In this document: in pieces, positions 42,746 to 49,949 of the stretch
Position numbering within the stretch: position 1 is the first letter of the stretch
Layout: every line of letters starts with the position of its first letter
NCBI RefSeq assembly: GCF_002078605.1
Contig: NZ_MSJR01000013.1
Location: 1 to 49,949 of the forward strand
Reading direction: 5' to 3'
From: Salegentibacter sediminis
GTDB taxonomy: Bacteria; Bacteroidota; Bacteroidia; Flavobacteriales; Flavobacteriaceae
DNA: 49,949 bases
Notes under the pieces: model-generated
What the model saw: the letters and a program-made list of their open reading frames with translations, nothing else
Database searches by the model: none
Told to the model about the DNA's origin: nothing
Made by a program: the position numbers and the translations under genes

Positions 42746-43760
42746 AACCCTTACCGACAAAGTACTACTGGTACTTAAAGGTTTGGCTATGGGTGCCGCC
42801 AACAAAGTCCCCGGTATTTCGGGAGGCGTGGTGGCTTTTGTAGCAGGGTTCTATGAGGAATTTATTTATTCGCTTCAGAAGATAAATCTCAAAGCGTTCA
42901 AATTGCTGATAAATGGTAGGTTTGGAAGTTTGTATCAATATGTAAACGGTAAGTTTCTGGGGTTGTTAATCTTAGGAATGCTCATTAGTTATTTCAGTGT
43001 CTCAAAGCTTTTGGATCTGCTAATGCTCGAATATGAGCTATACGTCTGGGCCTCTTTCTTCGGGATGATTATTGGGTCTATTTACTATATAAGTATGGAT
43101 TTTGAGGAATGGAGCCAGCGCAGTCTGGCTTTTGTAGCTATGGGAATTATGGCTGGACTGGCTATTAGTTTTCTGGAACCGGCAAAAGAGAATGACAACC
43201 TCTGGTTCGTATTTTTCTGCGGGATGGTAGGCGTATCAGGAATGACCCTCCCGGGCCTCTCCGGGTCTTTCATCCTTATTTTACTGGGAAATTATGTGCT
43301 CCTACTGGTAGATTCGGTAAATGCACTTTATGACACCATCACCGATCTCCTCTTACTGGACTTCAGCTTTTTGCAAAATGCCGACAGAATACGCCTTTTA
43401 AAAGTGATGATTGTTTTTGCTTTAGGCTCCCTTGCCGGACTGGTAAGTTTATCTCATCTTCTGGGTTTTGTCCTGAAACATTATAAAAAAGACACTTTTG
43501 CCACTATTATAGGTTTCATTACCGGATCGCTTGGGGTCGTTTGGCCCTGGAAGGAAAAGATCTATGCGATTGGAGCCGATGGAAATATAAAGATAGACAG
43601 CACAGGAAATAAGGTGTTGGATAATTACGACCGGTACTTTCCGTCATTCAGTTCTTTTGAAACCTGGATGGCAATCTTTTTTATTATTCTGGGTGCCGTC
43701 CTGGTGCTGGGATTGGCCTGGTATGAAAAGAAAAACTCTAAAATGAAAACCTCAGCATGA
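42732..43760 (+). CDS. DUF368 membrane protein, copy 2 with diverged signature
   Basis: The 342-residue paralogue (ATG at 42732, overlapping copy 1 by 14 bp) has the same two-motif topology: MGAANKVPGISGGV at 20-33 and MTLPGLSGSFILILLGNY centrally. In the first motif the otherwise usual Asp-Val of copy 1 (ADVVPG) becomes Asn-Lys (ANKVPG). It also has an extra loop near the C-terminus (DGNIKIDSTGNKVLDNYDRY). Whether both copies transport lipid carriers is unknown. Its stop overlaps aroE by 4 bp (ATGA). Confidence 0.88.
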   Translation: MQQTRTLTDKVLLVLKGLAMGAANKVPGISGGVVAFVAGFYEEFIYSLQKINLKAFKLLINGRFGSLYQYVNGKFLGLLILGMLISYFSVSKLLDLLMLEYELYVWASFFGMIIGSIYYISMDFEEWSQRSLAFVAMGIMAGLAISFLEPAKENDNLWFVFFCGMVGVSGMTLPGLSGSFILILLGNYVLLLVDSVNALYDTITDLLLLDFSFLQNADRIRLLKVMIVFALGSLAGLVSLSHLLGFVLKHYKKDTFATIIGFITGSLGVVWPWKEKIYAIGADGNIKIDSTGNKVLDNYDRYFPSFSSFETWMAIFFIILGAVLVLGLAWYEKKNSKMKTSA

Positions 43761-44488
43761 AAACTTACGGCCTTGTAGGAAAAGACATAGATTATTCTTT
43801 TTCAAGAGCTTATTTCGCTGATAAGTTCAAAAGGGAAAATATCGCTGCAGAATACAAAAATTTTGACCTGGAGGAAATCAATCAGTTCCCGATTATTCTG
43901 CAGAAGGAGTCGCAAATTTCAGGCTTAAATGTTACCATTCCCTATAAGCAAGCTATAATTCCCTATCTGGATAAACTTTCTGTCGATGCTGAAAATATAG
44001 GAGCCGTAAACACTATAAAAGTGGAAAAGGACTACACTTTGACCGGTCATAACACCGATTTTATAGGATTTCAACAATCGATAAAACCTTTCCTGAAAGC
44101 ACATCATAAGAAGGCCCTTATCCTGGGAACAGGAGGCGCCTCAAAAGCTATTGCCTATGCCCTGGAAGACCTTGGAATTGATTTCAGATTTGTATCAAGA
44201 AAAGCAGACTTTGGAAGACTTGATTATGCTTCGATAAATAAAGAGATTTTACAGGAATTTAGCATTATTGTTAATTGTACCCCACTGGGCACTTTCCCGG
44301 CAGTAGAAAAACACCCTCCCCTGGCTTTTAAGCATATTAACTCTTCACATTTGGTTTACGATCTTATCTACAATCCTGAAAGCACCAAACTTATGGATCT
44401 CGCCCTACAGCAAGGCGCAACTGTTTCTAATGGCCTTAAAATGCTGGAACTTCAGGCCGAAGCTGCCTGGAATATTTGGACCTCATAG
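43757..44488 (+). CDS. aroE: Shikimate dehydrogenase
   Basis: The 243-residue enzyme is compact compared with E. coli AroE (272). The N-terminal substrate site reads GKDIDYSFSRAYF in place of the common HSxSP. Catalytic Lys64 (LNVTIPYKQA) and Asp101 (NTDFIGF) are present, as is the NADP loop GTGGAS (124-129). It reduces dehydroshikimate in the aromatic amino acid pathway. The gene starts inside the upstream DUF368 stop (ATGA), so translational coupling is likely although no functional link is evident. Confidence 0.95.
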   Translation: MKTYGLVGKDIDYSFSRAYFADKFKRENIAAEYKNFDLEEINQFPIILQKESQISGLNVTIPYKQAIIPYLDKLSVDAENIGAVNTIKVEKDYTLTGHNTDFIGFQQSIKPFLKAHHKKALILGTGGASKAIAYALEDLGIDFRFVSRKADFGRLDYASINKEILQEFSIIVNCTPLGTFPAVEKHPPLAFKHINSSHLVYDLIYNPESTKLMDLALQQGATVSNGLKMLELQAEAAWNIWTS

Positions 44489-44603
44489 ACCCAATTCCAT
44501 TAGTTTTTAATCTTTACAAATAGAGCTAATTGTTTGTCCAATTTTAGGGGAGTTACTATCTTTCAGCCTAAATAAATTTTGACGAACCTTAACATTGAAA
44601 GAT

Positions 44604-46853
44604 ATGTCTCAAGAAGAAAATGAAAACAGAAAGGAAGAGCTTTCCAACGAAAGCCTGCAAAAGCCTAAAAATAAAGAGCAGGAAGAAAGCCAGGGAAATG
44701 TAAACGAGGAGAATTCATTTTCTAAGCCTGAAGAAGAGGAGAAATCTGAAGAAAAAGAATCACAGCAAAGCCTTTCAGAGCAAAAAGAAAGCGAGCTGGA
44801 AGATGCTATGGTTGAAGAAGCTTCTTCAGAAAAATCTTCAAAGGACAGGGAAACGGCCGATAGTTTGGAAGAATCTATGCTTGAAGCTGAGAAAGTTTCA
44901 AAGGATGAAGAACCTGAGGCTATTTCAGAAAATAACTCAGATGAAACTAAAACTGCGGAGAACAAAGAAGCTAAAGCTACTGCAGATAAAACAGAAGTAG
45001 ATTCAGAAGAATCTTTAGATGAGGAGGAGGAAGAAGAAAAAAGCAAAAATAAAACCCCAAAGGACGCCCAGGAAGATGTTGACGAGGCGGTAGCCGAAGA
45101 AAGTGAAGACGAGAGTGCCGGGGAGCGTCACAATATTCAGCAGAAAGATTACCACTCTATGAGCAAGGAAGCTCTGGTAGACGAACTGGAACATCTTTTA
45201 AAGACCGAAAAGGTACAGGCAATTAAAGAGCACGTAGCAGAAATACGTGCCGAATTCAATGCAAAATTTGATGAGGAACTGGAAGAGAAAAAAGAGGATT
45301 TTCTGGCCGATGGGGGCAATATAATTGATTTCCACTACTCCACTCCATTAAAAAAACGATTCAATTCCCTTATTTTTGATTATAAAGAAAAACGAAATAA
45401 GTATTACCAGCAGCTTAAGCAGGATCTCAATAAAAACCTCAATACACGTATGGAAATTATTGAGGAATTAAAAGGCTTAATTGATGTTGAAGAGAATATA
45501 AATACCACTTACAAACATTTTAAGGAACTCCAGGATCGCTGGAAGGTCGCCGGGCCAATCCCAAGAGATCAATACAATAATGTTTGGAACACCTACCATC
45601 ACCACGTCGAGAATTTCTATGATTTCCTGCATTTAAACAGGGAATTTAGGGATATGGATTTCAAACATAATCTCGAACAGAAACTCAAGGTGATAGATCG
45701 TGCTGAAGAACTATTACAGGAAGCCGATGTAAATCGTGCATTCAGGGAGCTGCAGATGCTTCATAAAATGTGGAAGGAAGAACTTGGTCCTGTTGGTAAA
45801 GAGTTTAGGGAAGAGATTTGGGACCGGTTTAGCACAACCACCAAAAAGATCCACGATAAGCGTCAGGAATACTTCAGTAAACTCGATGAAGAATTTGAGG
45901 AAAACTGGAAGAAGAAACAGGAAATCATTGAAAAGATCAGGCTAATTGCCGAAGAGAATTACACCACCCACAATAAATGGCAACAAAAGATTAAAGAAAT
46001 TGAGGCCTTGCGGGAAGAATTCTTTAAAGCCGGCAAGGTACCCCGCAGTAAAAATGAAGAAACCTGGAGCCAGTTTAAGCAGGAAGTAAGGAAATTTAAT
46101 CGCAGTAAAAACACTTTCTACAAGAATCTTAAAAAGCAGCAATACGATAACCTGGAGAAGAAAAAGGAACTCATCAAAATTGCCGAGGACAATAAGGACA
46201 GCGATGATTTCAAGACCGTTACTCCTTTGATGAAAAAGATCCAGGCCGACTGGAAAAAGATTGGTCACGTACCCCGCAAAGACAGCGATAAGGTTTGGAA
46301 ACAATTCAAAGCAGCCTGTAATCATTATTTTGATAGACTACACGCCAACCGTAACGAAGAAAACAAGGAAGAATTTGAAGCTTACGACAAGAAAAAGGAA
46401 ATCCTCGATAAACTAAAAGCCCTTGAGCTTAGCGGGGACAAGAAGGAAGATCTTCCGAAGATTAAAGAGCTGATCGGAGCCTGGAGAGAAGTGGGAAAAG
46501 TCCCTCATAATAAGAGGTTTATTGAAGGAAAGTTCAATAAGACTTTAGACCAGGTCTTCAATAAACTCGATATGGACAAGACCAAGGTCGAGATGATGAA
46601 ATATGAAAATAAGCTTCAATCTATCAATGAGGCCGAAGACGACCGACAGTTGCAGAATGAGCATTATTTCCTCACCAAGAAAATAGAGGAAACCAAAGCT
46701 GAGATTCGCCAGTTAGAGAATAACCTCCAATTCTTCTCCAATGTAGATGAGGATAATCCATTGGTACAGGAAGTTCACAAGAACATCGCCGATCATAAGG
46801 CCCAGCTTGAAGTCTGGAAAGAAAAATTACGCAAGATCAAATCGCTCTATTAA
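44604..46853 (+). CDS. DUF349 coiled-coil protein with acidic N-terminal tail
   Basis: About 749 residues from the ATG; a TTG 9 bp upstream is possible. The first 170 residues are almost entirely Glu, Ser, Lys and Asp, hence disordered and acidic. The rest contains five to six DUF349 repeats: helical units with a W-x3-G-x-V/IPR pattern, for example RWKVAGPIPRDQYNNVWNTY, FKQEVRKFNR and ADWKKIGHVPRKDSDKVWKQF. DUF349 proteins are found across Bacteroidota; their role is not established. It is cytoplasmic by lack of a signal. The neighbouring methyltransferase starts 11 bp downstream. Confidence 0.85.
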   Translation: MSQEENENRKEELSNESLQKPKNKEQEESQGNVNEENSFSKPEEEEKSEEKESQQSLSEQKESELEDAMVEEASSEKSSKDRETADSLEESMLEAEKVSKDEEPEAISENNSDETKTAENKEAKATADKTEVDSEESLDEEEEEEKSKNKTPKDAQEDVDEAVAEESEDESAGERHNIQQKDYHSMSKEALVDELEHLLKTEKVQAIKEHVAEIRAEFNAKFDEELEEKKEDFLADGGNIIDFHYSTPLKKRFNSLIFDYKEKRNKYYQQLKQDLNKNLNTRMEIIEELKGLIDVEENINTTYKHFKELQDRWKVAGPIPRDQYNNVWNTYHHHVENFYDFLHLNREFRDMDFKHNLEQKLKVIDRAEELLQEADVNRAFRELQMLHKMWKEELGPVGKEFREEIWDRFSTTTKKIHDKRQEYFSKLDEEFEENWKKKQEIIEKIRLIAEENYTTHNKWQQKIKEIEALREEFFKAGKVPRSKNEETWSQFKQEVRKFNRSKNTFYKNLKKQQYDNLEKKKELIKIAEDNKDSDDFKTVTPLMKKIQADWKKIGHVPRKDSDKVWKQFKAACNHYFDRLHANRNEENKEEFEAYDKKKEILDKLKALELSGDKKEDLPKIKELIGAWREVGKVPHNKRFIEGKFNKTLDQVFNKLDMDKTKVEMMKYENKLQSINEAEDDRQLQNEHYFLTKKIEETKAEIRQLENNLQFFSNVDEDNPLVQEVHKNIADHKAQLEVWKEKLRKIKSLY

Positions 46854-46864
46854 AATTGTTCAGA

Positions 46865-47491
46865 ATGAATTGCACTTTATGCGGTGCTGAAACCAAAACA
46901 TTCTGGAAAAGTAAAAATCGGGAATTTGTTGTTTGCACTAACTGTGAAGGCATTCAACTTTTACCTGAATTTTATATTAATAAAGAGGCAGAAAAACAGC
47001 GGTATCTAACTCACAACAACGATGTTGAAGACCCGCGTTATCAGGAATTTGTAAGTCCGATAACCTCCAGGGTTTTAAATGATTTTTCAGCTAAGAACAC
47101 CGGTTTGGATTATGGGTGTGGCACAGGCCCCGTGGCTACCAGTGAACTCGAAAAACAAGGCTATTCTGTAGCACTTTTTGATCCATATTTTTATCCGGAT
47201 AAGAGCGTCTTGAAAAATTTCTACGATTTCATTATATGCTGTGAAGTAATGGAGCATTTTCATGATCCAGCCAGGGAATTCCGGGATCTTTCCTACAAAC
47301 TAAATCCCGGCGGAAAACTCTATTGCAAAACTTCGCTATATACCGAAGGTTTAGACTTTGACACCTGGTATTACAAAAACGATCCCACGCACGTATTTTT
47401 TTATACTGAAAAAAGCCTGATCTGGATCAGAGATAATTTTGGATTCAGCAAGCTTGAGCTAGAATCCAAGCTAATGGTGTTTAGCAAATAA
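46865..47491 (+). CDS. SAM-dependent methyltransferase with N-terminal zinc ribbon
   Basis: From the chosen ATG (a TTG 9 bp upstream is an alternative) the protein has 208 residues. A Cys4 zinc ribbon (Cys3, Cys6, Cys24, Cys27) opens it, followed by a class I methyltransferase core with the SAM loop DYGCGTG (82-88) and an FIICCEVMEHFHDP motif IV region. The family is the Methyltransf_23 type; the substrate is unknown. It follows the DUF349 gene by 11 bp and ends exactly where the convergent mazG begins. Confidence 0.88.
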   Translation: MNCTLCGAETKTFWKSKNREFVVCTNCEGIQLLPEFYINKEAEKQRYLTHNNDVEDPRYQEFVSPITSRVLNDFSAKNTGLDYGCGTGPVATSELEKQGYSVALFDPYFYPDKSVLKNFYDFIICCEVMEHFHDPAREFRDLSYKLNPGGKLYCKTSLYTEGLDFDTWYYKNDPTHVFFYTEKSLIWIRDNFGFSKLELESKLMVFSK

Positions 47492-48265
47492 TCAGAGAGA
47501 TTTTGCTTCATTCCAGAAAACATCCATTTCGGCGAGCGTCATATCTTTTAGAGCTTTATTCTGTTCTTTTGCTTTAGCTTCCAGGTACTGAAACCGCTGA
47601 ATAAATTTCTTGTTGGTACGTTCCAGCGCATTTTCAGGATTGACTTTAAGGAAACGGGCATAATTGATCATCGAAAAGAGCACATCCCCGAATTCGGCTT
47701 CTATTTTCTCCTCATTATGAGCATTGACTTCGTGTTGTAATTCCCCCAATTCTTCCTGTAATTTTTCAAAAACCTGTTGTGGCTCTTCCCAGTCAAAGCC
47801 AACCCCAGCCACTTTATCCTGAATACGATTTGCTTTAACCAATGCCGGCAGCGAACGCGGCACACCTTCCAAAACACTCTTTTTACCTTCTTTTAATTTC
47901 AGATTCTCCCAGTTTCGCTTTACCTCTTCCTCATCGGCAACCTTCACCTCTCCGTAAATATGAGGATGACGGTCAATTAATTTATCACATATACTATGGG
48001 CGACATCGGCAATATCAAAAGCCTTTTTCTCACTGCCAATTTTAGCATAAAACACCAGGTGTAACAACACATCTCCCAATTCTTTTTTCACCTCTTCGAG
48101 ATCATTATCCAGAATCGCATCTCCTAGCTCGTAGGTTTCTTCTATGGTAAGATGTCTCAGAGATTCCATGGTTTGTTTACGATCCCAGGGACATTGTTCC
48201 CGGAGTTCATCCATGATGGTTAGGAGGCGATCGAATGCTTTTAGTTGTTCTTCTCTGGTATTCAT
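47492..48265 (-). CDS. mazG: Nucleoside triphosphate pyrophosphohydrolase MazG
   Basis: The 257-residue protein has two MazG domains. The first keeps the ExxE12-28ExxD metal pattern: Glu43 and Glu46 in the EETYELGDA segment, then Glu62 and Asp65 in ELGDVLLH. The second has ELGELQHEVN...EFGDVLFSMINYAR. CPWDRKQT near residue 25 is typical. It hydrolyses nucleoside triphosphates to monophosphates and pyrophosphate, clearing non-canonical nucleotides. It abuts the methyltransferase gene with no gap and points the opposite way. No toxin mazF is adjacent. Confidence 0.95.
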   Translation of the reverse strand: MNTREEQLKAFDRLLTIMDELREQCPWDRKQTMESLRHLTIEETYELGDAILDNDLEEVKKELGDVLLHLVFYAKIGSEKKAFDIADVAHSICDKLIDRHPHIYGEVKVADEEEVKRNWENLKLKEGKKSVLEGVPRSLPALVKANRIQDKVAGVGFDWEEPQQVFEKLQEELGELQHEVNAHNEEKIEAEFGDVLFSMINYARFLKVNPENALERTNKKFIQRFQYLEAKAKEQNKALKDMTLAEMDVFWNEAKSL

Positions 48266-48406
48266 AGCGGGAATTGAATTTGGGTAAAAATAAGATATTT
48301 AAATCCAAATCTAAAGCCTGAGGCGATATGTTCACAACGCTAATTTCTATGCTAATAATCGAATGTCAAAAAGAAGTAGCGCTTAAACTAACAGTCTAAC
48401 TCAAAT

Positions 48407-49201
48407 TTATTTTAATAATTCAATTAAGGCAAAAACCGGCCGATGATCTGAAGCATATTTTTCGTCAATGACTTTGTGAGCTTTTGTCCTGAATTTTTGT
48501 TGAGGATGCTTATACGCTATAAAATCAATAGCTCTGGTGGGTGCTATTACGGGGATAGTGGGCGGACAGGCACTACAAGTTAACTCAAATGCCGATGCTA
48601 AGATCGCTATAGTTTCAGAGCCCGGAACATCGTTAAAGTCTCCTGCCAGGATTACCGGCAGCTCCATTTTTTCCACAATTTCAAGAATCCTCTTAAGCTG
48701 CAGGATTCTACTCGGGGAGTTTTCTTTATAATCTAAATGAGTACTGGCGAAAACAATTTTATTGCCATCAGGTAGTCTTATTTTTCCTGTAGCCATCACC
48801 CGGTCTTCAGTATTTGCTCCCGGTTCATTCGGTAATCGGTGAGTAACAGCCTCCGCTATCGGGTATTTGGAAAGTATCGCATTGCCATATTCTCCTCCGT
48901 TGAAATTAAGTGCCTTTGAAAAATAAAAATACATATTTAATTTCTCTGCAATCAAGGCTGCCTGATTCCCTTCTCCCGACCTTTCGGTGCCGGAATCTAC
49001 CTCCTGTAGCGCTACCAGATCGGCATCCTGATCCTTTATTACCCGAACAATCGCGTCTATATCGATAGCATCAGCTTGTGAAGGAGGATTGGCGTGATGA
49101 ATATTATAAGACATCACTTTTATTTCCCCTGAAAACTTAATAGTATCTTCTACTATAGCCTGAGCAAACCCGGAAGCAGGCAGCATAAATATGCTTAGCA
49201 A
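48407..49201 (-). CDS. Exported endonuclease/exonuclease/phosphatase-family protein with interrupted signal peptide
   Basis: From the TTG at 49201 the protein has 264 residues. EEP motifs are complete: VMSYNIHHA, LVALQEVD (catalytic Glu), ASTHLDY, GDFNDVPGS and SDHRPVFAL. From TTG the N-terminus is only a short hydrophobic stretch ending FAQA, lacking the basic start normal for a signal peptide. The reading frame continues upstream to an ATG at 49240 that would give a full signal peptide (MSNRILNVQNML then LLSIFMLPASGFAQA), but a TAG at 49202-49204 interrupts it. So the gene may be a recent nonsense pseudogene, or it restarts at TTG. The substrate is unknown. Confidence 0.8.
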   Translation of the reverse strand: MLSIFMLPASGFAQAIVEDTIKFSGEIKVMSYNIHHANPPSQADAIDIDAIVRVIKDQDADLVALQEVDSGTERSGEGNQAALIAEKLNMYFYFSKALNFNGGEYGNAILSKYPIAEAVTHRLPNEPGANTEDRVMATGKIRLPDGNKIVFASTHLDYKENSPSRILQLKRILEIVEKMELPVILAGDFNDVPGSETIAILASAFELTCSACPPTIPVIAPTRAIDFIAYKHPQQKFRTKAHKVIDEKYASDHRPVFALIELLK

Positions 49202-49240
49202 CTACAGCATATTTTGAACATTTAGAATTCTGTTACTCAT

Positions 49241-49773
49241 TAAGTTCTGATTGTTTTTAGTTTGGCAGCGTTATTTTGTGAGCTTAAATTTATTAAACCT
49301 GATTAAAAGATGTTTACAAGTTAATTAATTATAGATTCTTTCAGAAATTCCTACAAAATATAATTCAAATTCCTATCTTGTTAAAAATTTAACAAGCAGG
49401 ATCAATTTGCAACGGATTCTGCAACAGTCGGCCTTCCCTACAATGCCGTTTTTGATAAGCATAAGCCCATTTCTGCATGCAGTCGGAACAAGAAATTAAT
49501 CCCGGGAACCTATCTATACTCAAGCCTAAAAAGGCTTTCCATACAACTTTTTTTAGAGTAAAGCCTTCAGCCATAGCAACAGAAATCGCCCGGCCGGGCT
49601 ATGCGCTTTATGGCTTGACTGAGGAAGATATTGGAATTGCTGTTAGGAGTGTGGGCCGGGAAAATAGTGTTAATCCCGTAGAATATATAGCATAAAGAAT
49701 ACTTAGTAAAGTGTAAAACAAGTTGGGCGGCATTTAGAGAACCACTTCAAAACAACCAAAACCATTAACTTGA
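49241..49773. other. Spacer with degenerate ORF remnants
   Basis: No intact gene is convincing. Two short opposed ORFs overlap here (49389-49574 minus, 49477-49695 plus), so at most one is real. The minus ORF has a CSDC plus HC cysteine pattern near its centre. The plus one ends in a stretch like the C-termini of some DNA methyltransferases. The region looks like decayed accessory DNA. Confidence 0.4.
49477..49695 (+). pseudogene. Possible remnant of a DNA methyltransferase/restriction C-terminus
   Basis: The 72-residue ORF contains IARPGYALYGLTEEDIGI. It resembles, from memory, the LYGLTEEEIxIVE segment near the C-terminus of many N6-adenine methyltransferase/restriction fusion enzymes. The rest has no recognisable domain and no upstream methyltransferase motifs exist. 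It is therefore at most a fragment. The similarity is short and could be chance. Confidence 0.2.
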
Positions 49774-49949
49774 ATGGACGATAACAAAGAATTTGATTTT
49801 GAACTAGATTTATTTTTTGAGCGACAAAAAAATCCAGTCCAAGCATTTGCACAAATTGGAAAAATGTATGATCGTCTTTTGTCTATTGACCAGCAGATAT
49901 TTTACAATATAATACCAAGTGCTAAAATTGAATACGAACTGGTTGACCT
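49774..49949 (+). CDS. 5' end of an unrecognised gene leaving the window
   Basis: An ATG at 49774 opens a frame that stays open to the window edge (58 codons). The start is acidic (MDDNKEFDFELDLFF) and continues with NPVQAFAQIGKMYDRLLSIDQ and ends in EYELVD. It has no signal peptide. I do not recognise a named domain; the pattern of an acidic strand, an NP-x-x-x-F helix and an acidic ELxD end reminds me of uncharacterised cytoplasmic proteins found in accessory islands, but that is only an impression. Confidence 0.6.
   Translation, partial: MDDNKEFDFELDLFFERQKNPVQAFAQIGKMYDRLLSIDQQIFYNIIPSAKIEYELVD

Noticed and set aside
44609-45046. A Ser-rich ORF of 145 codons on the minus strand
   Set aside because: It is the antisense of the Glu/Ser/Lys-rich tail of the DUF349 gene; purine-rich GAA/GAG codons read as Ser and Phe codons on the other strand. 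No start signals or motif.
47492-48265. MazEF toxin-antitoxin system
   Set aside because: Only the MazG pyrophosphohydrolase is found; neither mazE nor mazF lies nearby.
49389-49574. Minus-strand 61-codon ORF with a CSDC / HC cysteine pattern
   Set aside because: It overlaps another short ORF on the opposite strand, lacks any recognised domain, and its start context is poor. Kept only as a note in the spacer entry.
49477-49695. Alanine racemase fragment (RPGYALYGL resembles RPGIALYG)
   Set aside because: The match is limited to a few residues, the following LTEED segment does not fit Alr, and no upstream PLP motif exists. The methyltransferase-tail reading fits slightly better but is also weak.

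Overview
This window is a stretch of chromosome from a member of the Bacteroidota, almost certainly family Flavobacteriaceae. The gene content points toward the marine or saline Gramella (Christiangramia), Salegentibacter, Zunongwangia and Salinimicrobium group, but the genus is inferred, not shown. Evidence: a GldI gliding lipoprotein, DUF3810, tandem DUF368 genes, an OstA-like protein, a SerB-SerA fusion, moderately low GC, sparse Shine-Dalgarno sequences, several TTG starts, and repeated copies of the flavobacterial -7 promoter motif TAnnTTTG. I see no tRNA, rRNA, CRISPR array, transposase or phage gene.

Layout. Positions 1-2300 look like accessory DNA: a possible truncated gene tail, an exported metal-dependent amidohydrolase, an exported AT-rich cupin, and gene-poor spacers with imperfect inverted repeats. 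From 2300 to 12000 come an AbgT-type transporter (minus), a porin-like outer-membrane barrel, a GNAT acetyltransferase, the pta-ackA acetate operon (minus), a CapA-like protein, a small HMA-like protein and an Asp/Glu racemase. From 12000 to 21000 come an unknown lipoprotein, a fused phosphoserine phosphatase/phosphoglycerate dehydrogenase, an azurin lipoprotein, an exported M3 peptidase, a small secreted protein, ndk and a PhoD-like lipoprotein. From 21000 to 30900 come a compact DHH phosphoesterase - GldI - cyclophilin/FKBP operon, PepD, a DUF3810 membrane protein with a zinc-protease motif, and two adjacent secreted amidohydrolase-family proteins.

Positions 30900-48300 hold a dense, mostly co-directional housekeeping block: TrmH-type RNA methyltransferase, M48 protease, Rel/SpoT, Fur-family regulator, PurA, OstA-like protein, class III aminotransferase, TPR protein, two DUF368 (PopT-type lipid carrier translocase) paralogues, AroE, a DUF349 protein, a zinc-ribbon methyltransferase, and MazG running convergently. 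The right end (48400-49949) becomes accessory again: an exported EEP-family phosphatase whose signal peptide is interrupted by an in-frame TAG, a stretch with only degenerate ORF remnants, and the 5' end of an unrecognised gene that leaves the window.

Functional themes. Envelope biogenesis is prominent: OstA-like protein, DUF368 pair, CapA-like protein, racemase, GldI and PPIases, porin. Central metabolism includes acetate overflow, serine, shikimate and purine enzymes. Nucleotide housekeeping includes Ndk, MazG, DHH nuclease and Rel. I found no coherent undescribed defence or mobile system. The points most worth a second look are the domain fusions (SerB-SerA, cyclophilin-FKBP), the tandem DUF368 pair with a diverged signature motif, the amidohydrolase pair in which two of three modules lack metal ligands, the nonsense-interrupted signal peptide, and the right-edge remnant region.
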